From Lysinibacillus piscis (GTDB taxonomy: Bacteria; Bacillota; Bacilli; Bacillales_A; Planococcaceae), in NCBI RefSeq assembly GCF_026012395.1, contig NZ_BRZA01000003.1:248001-312000 (forward strand): a DNA stretch of 64,000 nucleotides, given 5' to 3'. The notes below the pieces were generated by a model. That model was not told the DNA's origin. It searched no databases and saw only the letters and a program-made list of their open reading frames with translations. The position numbers and the translations under genes were made by a program. This document shows positions 54,399 through 62,383 of this stretch, one piece after another. How positions within the stretch are numbered: position 1 is the first letter of the stretch; every line of letters starts with the position of its first letter.

Positions 54399-54457
54399 GA
54401 ATTATTCAAATATTTAAACAACTTTTTTATATTTTAAACAACTTTATTATTCAAACA
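54399..54457 (-). repeat. T5 right end with two TnsB-type sites
   Basis: Reads TGTTTGA-ATAATAAAGTTG from 54457 leftwards, then a second copy AAAAAAGTTGTTTAAA (54408-54430). Inverted relative to the T5 left end. Confidence 0.85.
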
Positions 54458-54464
54458 CAATTAA
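54458..54464. other. Right copy of CAATT and the ATTAA target before T6
   Basis: CAATT (54458-54462) is the T5 duplication; overlapping it, ATTAA (54460-54464) directly precedes the T6 TGT as at the other junctions. Confidence 0.8.
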
Positions 54465-54615
54465 TGTTGGTTTGAAATAAAGTTTGATCAAAAAGATGTT
54501 GTAAACATTGATTTTATATATAGAAGACACCCATACATTTTGAATAATGATTGATCAAAATGCACAGGTTTTATTTTAGACTAATTTTAAATTTTATAAA
54601 AAAGTTTGATTAAAC
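54465..54615 (+). repeat. T6 left end with three TnsB-type sites
   Basis: Begins TGTTGGTTTG-AAATAAAGTTTG. Sites at 54470-54495, 54538-54563 and 54591-54615, spacing 68 and 53 bp. The third overlaps the methyltransferase stop codon. Confidence 0.85.
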
Positions 54616-56295
54616 TTCTTTATTTTTTTGCACTATGAGTATATGCTCTTTCATCATTGTAGGAATTCTATCATTCCTATTTACCGTAGAATTAATATGA
54701 TGAGGGAGTCGCTTAAAAGAATAGTCCCTAGATAAATCACTAATTTTTATGTATCCTAGGCTTATAAACCAATCAAGCAATATTTCCTTCATATTAATTT
54801 GAATTTTACCAAAAATAGTTCGATGACCAACTACCCATGTTTGAATACCACCATTTTTTAAGACCCTATCTGTTTCTAATACCACTACGAACAAGTCTTT
54901 AAAAAACTTTAATATCTCATCTTTTCTCTTAGGGGTAGATATTATTTTTCTTTTTACAGTTTCTCTCACTAAACCTATTTTTCCTATAAAATCTTCTTTA
55001 ATATTGTTATCTTTAATATAAAAATTATCCGTAAAAATCATTTTTATATATTCATTTTTTTTTAAGACACTTCTTGACTTAATTTCATTTTTAGATAATA
55101 TTGCTTCTTTATTAAATCTTCTAACATAATCTAACCGAACTCTTTCATCAATTAATTCAAAAAATTTTTCATTTAAATCTTTAATTTGGACCTTTTTATT
55201 ACTATTTACATTTTCAATAATTCTATTAACCTCTTCTAAAATACCATTAAAAGTTACTAAATCTTCATTAATTATCAAATCTATTTCCTGAAAAAGATTT
55301 CGGAGTGTATCAGAAGTATTTAGAATAACTTCTTCATTAATATCAATACTTGAATATTTACCACCCAATAACAATTCATCACAATTATCATTACTAATGG
55401 GGATACTTAGGAATTTACTTAATAAATCCCCTAACCATTGTATAGATAATCTAGAGAATTGTCCGTATGCTACCGTACTTCTTGAATCTCCGTATGGGGG
55501 AGAGGTGATAACTAAATCTATAAATTCTTCATTAATAAAATCCAAATTTTTTGCATTTTTTAGTCTTATTTCAACATTGTTTTTACTCTTTCGCTGTATT
55601 GTAATATTTATAATGTTATCTAATAAATCATTTACTTTATTCTCAAACATTTCAATAGAGTTTATTTGAAATTTTTCAATATCACTTGGAGACATTCTAT
55701 ATAATTTAAATTCACTATTCCTACTTAAGGAACTTGCCTTTATACAAGAGCTTAAAGAACTCAATAAAATTAGACTATATATTTCTTGTAATTTCACATC
55801 TTGTTTTTCTATAAATAAATTAATTTTATTTTTTAAATATGAAATTTCATGAATATTAGATTTTTTAAACCAATAATCTATATTCTTAAAATCTACAATA
55901 TCAACTTTTAGTGTAGGTTTATACTCTATTGAAATTTCTGTTAAAAAGTCACTTATGATACCTATAATTTCATCATTACGTTCTAATATCAATACTTTTG
56001 TTTTAGCAATTAAAATTGCTAATGGATTTAAATCTGTTCCATAAAAATCAAATCCTAAATAATTTGCTTCAAGTGCCGTTGTCCCACTTCCCACAAAGGG
56101 GTCTAATATTGTTTTTATTTCTCTTTCATTTGCGATATGTTTAATAATATCAGCTACTAATTGTGGCACTAATTTAGCTGGATATGAAAGTACACTATTA
56201 TTTCTTTCTAAAAAAGAAGCTGAACGATTTTCTCCTTGATAATCCAAATTTATATTATCTAATTCTTCATAATGCTTAATATTTTTTACTATCAA
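54610..56295 (-). CDS. DNA methyltransferase (N4-cytosine or N6-adenine), T6 cargo
   Basis: 561 residues from TTG at 56295, chosen because GGAGGT lies 6 bases upstream; the ATG at 56352 lies in a hairpin and adds 19 unusual residues. AdoMet motif I ILDPFVGSGTTALEA (~63-77) precedes the catalytic TSPPYGD (SPPY 265-268), with ~190 residues between that could be target recognition, and GGIQTWVVGHR near the end. TSPPY is typical of N4-cytosine enzymes but not exclusive. No dedicated endonuclease is adjacent; the two upstream cargo genes may form a system with it. The stop codon lies within a TnsB-type site. Confidence 0.8.
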   Translation of the reverse strand: MIVKNIKHYEELDNINLDYQGENRSASFLERNNSVLSYPAKLVPQLVADIIKHIANEREIKTILDPFVGSGTTALEANYLGFDFYGTDLNPLAILIAKTKVLILERNDEIIGIISDFLTEISIEYKPTLKVDIVDFKNIDYWFKKSNIHEISYLKNKINLFIEKQDVKLQEIYSLILLSSLSSCIKASSLSRNSEFKLYRMSPSDIEKFQINSIEMFENKVNDLLDNIINITIQRKSKNNVEIRLKNAKNLDFINEEFIDLVITSPPYGDSRSTVAYGQFSRLSIQWLGDLLSKFLSIPISNDNCDELLLGGKYSSIDINEEVILNTSDTLRNLFQEIDLIINEDLVTFNGILEEVNRIIENVNSNKKVQIKDLNEKFFELIDERVRLDYVRRFNKEAILSKNEIKSRSVLKKNEYIKMIFTDNFYIKDNNIKEDFIGKIGLVRETVKRKIISTPKRKDEILKFFKDLFVVVLETDRVLKNGGIQTWVVGHRTIFGKIQINMKEILLDWFISLGYIKISDLSRDYSFKRLPHHINSTVNRNDRIPTMMKEHILIVQKNKEV

Positions 56296-56331
56296 AAGAT
56301 TACCTCCATTTAAAATCAAACCCAGGACTAA

Positions 56332-56357
56332 ACCGCATGGATTAAAAGCCATGCGGT
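56332..56357. repeat. Hairpin upstream of methyltransferase
   Basis: ACCGCATGG pairs with CCATGCGGT, 8-base loop. No T-run; may be an operator or a leader structure controlling the methyltransferase. Confidence 0.5.
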
Positions 56358-56527
56358 AAACATATAATGCTATTTAGTTGGTTATATTATACGGCATATC
56401 TTATTTAAAATCCAGGAATTCAGTTTTCCACATTACTCCAATTAATTATGTATATACCTTTAAAAATTGGGTTACTAAATAATAGTTTAAAGTACAAAAG
56501 GAATTTTTATTCTAACAACTGCTAGAA

Positions 56528-58306
56528 TTAGATAATTGGGGAACTATTAACTGCTATTCGTGTTAAATTCTCCACGTATGCTTGATGAATTGCTTGAGCT
56601 TCATCTTGCTTTATTCTACCTATTCTTCTGATTCTTTTAAATTCCAAACTTTTTAATTCTCTATTTTCATCTACCGCATCTATTATCTCTAATCCTTCAA
56701 ATAATAGTTCCCCTAAAAATTTCCCTATATCTATATCTACGTTCCATTTATCAAATTTCTTTTTAAAGTCTTCAAAACCATTATTAATAGCCTTTTTCAT
56801 TGCATAGCGAATATGTTGATTATTATTTATAACATCCTTATCAACTTTGATTCCATCATCAGATTCTAACAATAAGGAATCTAATACAAATGTAGGTATT
56901 TTATTATAGATAGTTTTGGATTTATAGCTATACCCCTTCTTCTCTGCTAAAAAATCAGTACAGCTAAATTTATAATTCTCTTGATTTTCTTTTTTTGTAT
57001 TAACATAATCATTAAGTTCTGCTAGTATAGCCTCATTGTTAATTAACTGTTTGAATTCAGACAGAATTAACAATTCATTTAAAAAAGTAGTTTTTTTATT
57101 ATGATTTCTAAAAGAATAGTTTAAAATTGTTTCTAAAATTCTGGATATCTCTTTCGAATTAATCTGAGTATTAGTTTCTTTGATTTCCAATAGCAAAAAT
57201 TCCGAATCTACTCTTTTTCCATTAGCTCTTACAGTTATATCACAATTTTGGGAACATACCATGTATAATTTACTACCAACTTGAATTAAATCCCCATAGC
57301 TAATATCATCACTTCTATATACTTGGTGTAAGTCTTCTGGTTTATTAATACTATGATTTAATTCCTTAATTATTCTTGCTTGTAAATTATACGTTTCTAT
57401 ATCTGCTGTATTTTCAATATGTTTATGAATAAATTTCCTTAGAGATGCTATTATATTATGCTCAGTAGACTTTATTTCATCCAAATAAACATTTTCAAAT
57501 TTATTTTTATAAATTGAATACAAAATTTCGTCGATATGTTGTCCTTCAGATAAATAATTATAGTGTAATAACAATTCATTATTATTAACTTCCCAAACCT
57601 TGGGCAAAATAGAATGCATTGTATTTCTTTGAATTGTATTAAATTTTGATAAAAGGTTCGCTTTTTGAGACTTTAAAACAGCAGTATTAATTTTCCCCTC
57701 TTCTAGCTCTACATTCTTTTCAACGAAATTTAAATGAAGAGCTAGATTATCAGCAGTATCCTTGTCTAAATTAAGTTTTTCTAAATAAGTATTCACATCT
57801 GAATAATTTTTAAACTTTTCTATTTGTGAAGTATATATAAAAAGATATCTATTATCTTTTCCTTCTAACATTTTTGAGATACTCTGTAACACTTCTTTTA
57901 ATTTATCATAATATCTCTCTTTAGTTCCTTCAAGACGTTTATCCACTACAAAAAGTATCGACATTTCATCACTATATGAATAGCTACTATTAATTTTTTC
58001 TAAAAATTCATTAGGTAAATACCATTCAACACTCCTTTCATCATCTAAAACTTCAGTAAAATAACTGTAATTCATTTTTGTTGCTTCAAGGATAAATTCT
58101 ATTTCTGCATCCTCCATTTCTATGGATTCAAAAAAATCTTTCAACGCTGCTTCTGGATAATTACTTTTATAATCATCAAACTCCACTTCATACTCTCTCA
58201 AATAATTGATAATCTCATCTGTTACATTATTTAAAGCTGTGTCTCTACTTATAAATGCATCATCAATTATTACTACTTTGTCTATTGAAAACTCAGCTAG
58301 ATTCAT
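56528..58306 (-). CDS. Receiver-like protein, partner of the dual-GHKL protein
   Basis: 592 residues, no named family. N-terminal ~165 residues look like a modified receiver: acidic pair D15/D16 (VVIIDDAF), a candidate phospho-acceptor D122 in ILFVVDKRLEG, and T159/S160 after a beta-strand (YLFIYTSQ). The DD-to-D distance is ~106 residues rather than ~45, so a helical insert is present. A second conserved-looking motif, CSQNCDI (C351, C355), sits in a beta-rich region. Start ATG overlaps the GHKL stop (TAATG), so the two are coupled. Probable signalling or effector partner; activity unknown. Confidence 0.6.
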   Translation of the reverse strand: MNLAEFSIDKVVIIDDAFISRDTALNNVTDEIINYLREYEVEFDDYKSNYPEAALKDFFESIEMEDAEIEFILEATKMNYSYFTEVLDDERSVEWYLPNEFLEKINSSYSYSDEMSILFVVDKRLEGTKERYYDKLKEVLQSISKMLEGKDNRYLFIYTSQIEKFKNYSDVNTYLEKLNLDKDTADNLALHLNFVEKNVELEEGKINTAVLKSQKANLLSKFNTIQRNTMHSILPKVWEVNNNELLLHYNYLSEGQHIDEILYSIYKNKFENVYLDEIKSTEHNIIASLRKFIHKHIENTADIETYNLQARIIKELNHSINKPEDLHQVYRSDDISYGDLIQVGSKLYMVCSQNCDITVRANGKRVDSEFLLLEIKETNTQINSKEISRILETILNYSFRNHNKKTTFLNELLILSEFKQLINNEAILAELNDYVNTKKENQENYKFSCTDFLAEKKGYSYKSKTIYNKIPTFVLDSLLLESDDGIKVDKDVINNNQHIRYAMKKAINNGFEDFKKKFDKWNVDIDIGKFLGELLFEGLEIIDAVDENRELKSLEFKRIRRIGRIKQDEAQAIHQAYVENLTRIAVNSSPII

Positions 58307-60753
58307 TATTGCAACTCTCCTCTAAATATAATTTCAAATTTATATCTATTATCATGTGAATTAGTTTCATTTAATAATTGAATATCTCCACTAACTTCTT
58401 TCAACATTTCTTTTACAATATACAAACCCATGCCTCTTCCTTCATTTAAAGGCTTATTACTTACAAAAGGCTCAAATAATTTATCTGAAATATCATTGTG
58501 AATACCAAAACCATTATCCCATAATTGAATTTTGTTATTATTTCTAAACTGAATATTAATCGTAGGATTATTAATCTGCATTTTACTCAACCAATATACT
58601 GAATTAATAATTAAATTTTCAAATATTATTTTTAATCCTTCTTTAACAACTTTTTGTTTAAAACCCTCCCCTTTTATTTCAAGATTCACATTAATATTTT
58701 TATATGATAACAAAGGTGAGTCTTCAAAAGTAGACAATAAATACTCTTTTAAATCTATAACCTCATATCTTCTTCTCTTTGAATATGAATTAATATCGAG
58801 CATAGCAGCATAACGGTTTAAAAATTTTGTATTTGAATCAATTAAAGATAAATTTCTCTCTGCCTTTCTCCATACTTCTTCATTATTAAATAACAACTTT
58901 CTCAATTGTAAAGAACTAAATTTAATACCATTTGATAATCTTGTAATTTCATGAGCTAGGGTCTCCGCTACGATTGTTGCACCAATTAATGGATAAAATT
59001 GCTCCAGATTTTCTCTCTCTAATTCAATTTGATTATATTTTTTATGTTGATCATTCTCCAAACTTTGTATGTGTGACTTTATTTCCGTGATTTCCTTTTT
59101 TATGTCAGTAGTTACCAAGTTTAAAACTTCTATCCCTTTCTCACCTTCAATATAAGGAATTAAATTAGCTATTTTCTTCTCAGACAAATCTGTTTTTTCA
59201 TCAATTGTTTCTTTGAATTTGCCAAAAGAATCTTCTATTTTCTGAAATTTAATTAACCCATCATCAAAACTTATTATTTCATTACTTTTTAACTTATTTA
59301 ATCTCATAGAACTCGGTAATTCAAATATCTCTCTAAATTTATCATCTTCATAAGTCATTATTATGGCTATAAAATCTCTCATTAAGGTTAGGAAATTCTT
59401 CCCGTACTCATCTTGCTTTAAACCCTCCCTATTAGTTAATTCAGCTAATTTTTCCAAGTTTTCCTCGCCATCTATATATACATAACCTACTACATTATTC
59501 GGTGAGTAGATGTTTCTATAGTATGTTCGCTCTATGTGGCCTAAACCAAGCCAATCTTTCTGTTCACCAAGCATAACCCTAAAATTATTTCTATATAAAT
59601 TCACTCCTGAAATGCTCTCCAATAACTTTTTAATTTCAGTAGATGATCGAGAAAAAGCATAAATTGCTCCTTCAAAGTCGCCTGGTAAAAAATATTCTCC
59701 TTTATCATCTTGATATAAACTTTTTAAATTTACCTTAGAGTATCTCTTATTTATATCTTGTTCTAAAATACTAATTCGAAACGGTTTCACATTACAGTGT
59801 TTTTTATAAAGTTCTTCAAAGTTAATTGTATCTTTTAATTCGAACCCTAAATCCTCCATTCTCTTCCTCATATTAGATACTAACCCCTCAATATATTGAA
59901 GGCTCCTAGTAATTTCAAATTCAACAAATTTACTCAGTAAATTAAATTTAAATTTAGTCTTGGAACTAGCTATATTTTCAATTCTCGTTTTATCATACAA
60001 ATCGCTTTTAAAAATCTCTTTATTTAAATCAATTTTTACTGAAAAGTTTGCTTTCTTATCTTGGAAAGGGTTCATAAAAGCCAAGACATCTTTTTCAAGC
60101 TCTACTTTAGTTTCCTTCTTTTCCCAATAATTATTACCTTTTAACCCCATAATAGTTATTCTAGTTCCATGACTTTCTCCACAAAATTTAATTTTTTCAT
60201 CCTGTATTTTTTGAATAACTATCGGGATTGAATCCAAGGTTAATGAGTCTACCTCAAAGTCACTCCAATTAAGAACAAATCTATAATAATAATTTTCATT
60301 TTCTTCAATTATTTTTTGTTTTTCCGTTACTCCAAAATTATTTAAAATGAGCGTATCATCTAATTTATTCAATATCTCTAAATTTAATTTTGTTTCAACA
60401 ATTATAAAGTAACCCAATCTATTTAAAGCTAACCTTCCTACACCCTTGCTACCCAAAGCTAACCTGTTAAATATATAGGAATATTTCTGGTTTTGTTGTT
60501 TAAATGATGTCGCTATTCTTAAAAACCCACTTTCAATAATATGACGATTCATCCCATTTCCATTGTCTTCAACAATCATTAGACCTTTACCGTATTCATT
60601 TTCTGCAATTGTATCAATCACTATCTCGCATTTTAAAGCATCAGCATCTGAAGAATTTTTCACCAATTCTAATAAGGCTACTTTTTCGTCTGAAATTAGC
60701 ATTTCTCCAAGATGACTGATTATTCTAGAATCTATTGAAATATGACTCTCCAC
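58306..60753 (-). CDS. Protein with two GHKL ATPase modules (MORC/Hsp90-like and histidine-kinase-like)
   Basis: 815 residues. N-terminal GHKL module of MORC/Hsp90/MutL type: ELVKNSSDA (E29, N33), EDNGNGM (63-68) and a GSKGVGRLA lid (101-109), followed by a transducer-like region. After a ~500-600 coiled coil comes a histidine-kinase core: H-box LAHEITR with His601, N-box FENLIINS (711-718), G1 DNGFG (746-750), F-box FEPF and G2 GRGMGL. Two ATP sites in one chain, one possibly phosphorylating a partner. First gene of the cargo operon, 88 bp after tnsE. No membrane segment, so a cytosolic sensor. Confidence 0.75.
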   Translation of the reverse strand: MESHISIDSRIISHLGEMLISDEKVALLELVKNSSDADALKCEIVIDTIAENEYGKGLMIVEDNGNGMNRHIIESGFLRIATSFKQQNQKYSYIFNRLALGSKGVGRLALNRLGYFIIVETKLNLEILNKLDDTLILNNFGVTEKQKIIEENENYYYRFVLNWSDFEVDSLTLDSIPIVIQKIQDEKIKFCGESHGTRITIMGLKGNNYWEKKETKVELEKDVLAFMNPFQDKKANFSVKIDLNKEIFKSDLYDKTRIENIASSKTKFKFNLLSKFVEFEITRSLQYIEGLVSNMRKRMEDLGFELKDTINFEELYKKHCNVKPFRISILEQDINKRYSKVNLKSLYQDDKGEYFLPGDFEGAIYAFSRSSTEIKKLLESISGVNLYRNNFRVMLGEQKDWLGLGHIERTYYRNIYSPNNVVGYVYIDGEENLEKLAELTNREGLKQDEYGKNFLTLMRDFIAIIMTYEDDKFREIFELPSSMRLNKLKSNEIISFDDGLIKFQKIEDSFGKFKETIDEKTDLSEKKIANLIPYIEGEKGIEVLNLVTTDIKKEITEIKSHIQSLENDQHKKYNQIELERENLEQFYPLIGATIVAETLAHEITRLSNGIKFSSLQLRKLLFNNEEVWRKAERNLSLIDSNTKFLNRYAAMLDINSYSKRRRYEVIDLKEYLLSTFEDSPLLSYKNINVNLEIKGEGFKQKVVKEGLKIIFENLIINSVYWLSKMQINNPTINIQFRNNNKIQLWDNGFGIHNDISDKLFEPFVSNKPLNEGRGMGLYIVKEMLKEVSGDIQLLNETNSHDNRYKFEIIFRGELQ

Positions 60754-60841
60754 ATAAACACTACCTTCCTTTTTTGATACTTATAAACTTTATAACATAT
60801 TATATACTTCTGTATTCGATTATAAGTATCTATACAGTTTT

Positions 60842-62383
60842 TCACATAGTACTTGTGAATTTATTCCACAATAAGTTTGCTCTGTGCTCATAGTTTTTCT
60901 TACCATGCCTTAAAGTTGTATATTTAATATTATTGTTCTCTAGTTGCTGTTTTCCCCATACTCCAGCATTATTAATTACTCTACTTAGCACTTCTGTGTA
61001 AGTATATATTCTATTTGTATAACTATTAAAAAAACATATCAAAGTCGCTATTCTTTTACCCTTCCGCTCAATCTCAATCACACTAGCTTCCTTATCAAAC
61101 AATAACTTAATTTCAGCAATCACATACTTCCTTTCAGTCACTCCATCACTCAAATAAACAAAACGCTTCGTATCAGAAAACTCCTTCAAACTCCCTTGAA
61201 TAATATTTATTGACTGCACTTCTGGGAAATCTTGCAACACCCTCATCACTTTTATAAACTCACCTAATTCACCATCAATTTGAATATCCATTAATGACTG
61301 TTGCTCTAATCCTCTTGTTAGATGATTGCCACCTGTATCTGCTGACGATCTTTTACCTTCATCGTTAATAAATCGCCTTTTGGTATTTTCATCTTCAAAA
61401 TCTCGCTTTTTGTTAGTTCCTCTACTGACCTTAGTTATTTTAGGCATCGCAATATATTCATGTTTTTGATTGTCCATTTCAATGATGTCAAAGTTGTCTG
61501 TTGTTCCCTCTATTTCTTCATCTAGCATTAGCTCCTCTTGTTGACCATTTAGATTCTTTTTCTTTGTATGTAATGTATATTTCTTAGCTTCTTTTGATTT
61601 TTCACTTCGAACTATTTCTGGATGACTAAAGAAGACCTCGCTATAAGGGATATGTTTATTCTTCACATTGGAAACTCTTAATACTGTGCCACCGTTTGCA
61701 TTTGGCTTCACTACAGCTTTAATTGTAATGGGTTGTTTAAATGACCAATCAAACTTTAAAATGCCAGTATTATTAAATATATATGCTACATTTTCAAATA
61801 CATTTCGCAAATCTTGATTTGTAAGAAGCCAGACAAGTTGATATAGAAAACTGGATTGTGTATATTTTCGATGATATTGTGAAGAAAAATTTAAATTAAT
61901 CTTATTGTACTCATAGTTCTCAATAAAATATTGAGGGAATGAATTCGCTTCAAAAAGCCTATATAGTAGAAATCGATTGGGTGCTAATATGCTACGAACA
62001 ACTTCAATTAATGGCAGGATATAGGTTCGGTTTCCTTGCTTAACAATAAAGCTCCTTGAAATATCTTTATCGTCTGTTCCAAAGATCTCCCATTCTTTTT
62101 CATGTAAGCTAACCATATCTGGATAAATAGTAATCTCAACTCCCTCTGTTTCATTTGGAGGAATGCTTTTTCTAATATCACCATCCAAATAGAAATGTTG
62201 GATTGCCAATGCAGGAAGTGTCCCCCAATCAACTAATAGTTTTTCTGTCTTACCTTTCGCTCTAAAATAGGCATGAATCATGACTTTCTTTTCATATTGA
62301 AAAGGAGAGCTTATCCAAATTAATTGTGCCTTCTCTCCATTTTTAAATGGCCAGTTTTTCAATTTAACTTGTTGTTCGTTCAT
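60842..62383 (-). CDS. tnsE: TnsE transposition target-selection protein (T6)
   Basis: 513 residues (Tn7 TnsE is 538). Recognised by order of features: beta-rich N-terminus, the helix RTYILPLIEVVRSILAPNRFLLYRLFEANSFPQYF, QLVWLLTNQDLRNVFE (Tn7: QLLVWLFSDQDVMDSYE), a poorly conserved charged middle (~260-350), and a C-terminal domain with FPEVQSINIIQGSL ... VYLSDGVTERKYVIAEIKLLFD. TnsE directs insertion into replicating or conjugating DNA by binding the sliding clamp and 3' recessed ends. It overlaps tnsD by 20 bp, so order tnsD-tnsE is as in Tn7. Confidence 0.85.
   Translation of the reverse strand: MNEQQVKLKNWPFKNGEKAQLIWISSPFQYEKKVMIHAYFRAKGKTEKLLVDWGTLPALAIQHFYLDGDIRKSIPPNETEGVEITIYPDMVSLHEKEWEIFGTDDKDISRSFIVKQGNRTYILPLIEVVRSILAPNRFLLYRLFEANSFPQYFIENYEYNKINLNFSSQYHRKYTQSSFLYQLVWLLTNQDLRNVFENVAYIFNNTGILKFDWSFKQPITIKAVVKPNANGGTVLRVSNVKNKHIPYSEVFFSHPEIVRSEKSKEAKKYTLHTKKKNLNGQQEELMLDEEIEGTTDNFDIIEMDNQKHEYIAMPKITKVSRGTNKKRDFEDENTKRRFINDEGKRSSADTGGNHLTRGLEQQSLMDIQIDGELGEFIKVMRVLQDFPEVQSINIIQGSLKEFSDTKRFVYLSDGVTERKYVIAEIKLLFDKEASVIEIERKGKRIATLICFFNSYTNRIYTYTEVLSRVINNAGVWGKQQLENNNIKYTTLRHGKKNYEHRANLLWNKFTSTM

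Larger units (their letters stand above)
46169..54457 (-). mobile_element. T5: Tn7-like element, 8.3 kb, degraded tnsABCDE with SIR2-STAND cargo
   Basis: Terminal TGT/ACA, matching inverted end sites (ATAATAAAGTTGTTTAA at both ends) and a 5-bp target duplication CAATT define it exactly. Gene order from the right end: nuclease-like gene, tnsA (intact), tnsB/tnsC deletion remnant, unknown frame, tnsD and tnsE pseudogenes, SIR2-STAND cargo, left end. It cannot move by itself. Confidence 0.85.

Noticed and set aside
46169-54457. T5 as a transposon nested by chance inside another element's end
   Set aside because: It lies exactly at the junction of T4 and T6, in the same orientation, with a target shifted by only 2 bp, which fits sequential insertion at one attachment site better than random nesting.
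53325-56295. Restriction-modification pair formed by the nuclease-like gene and the methyltransferase
   Set aside because: They belong to different elements (T5 and T6), separated by both element ends and a strong terminator.
56296-56352. Upstream ATG as methyltransferase start
   Set aside because: It lies within a hairpin, lacks a ribosome site and adds an odd N-terminus; the TTG at 56295 follows GGAGGT.
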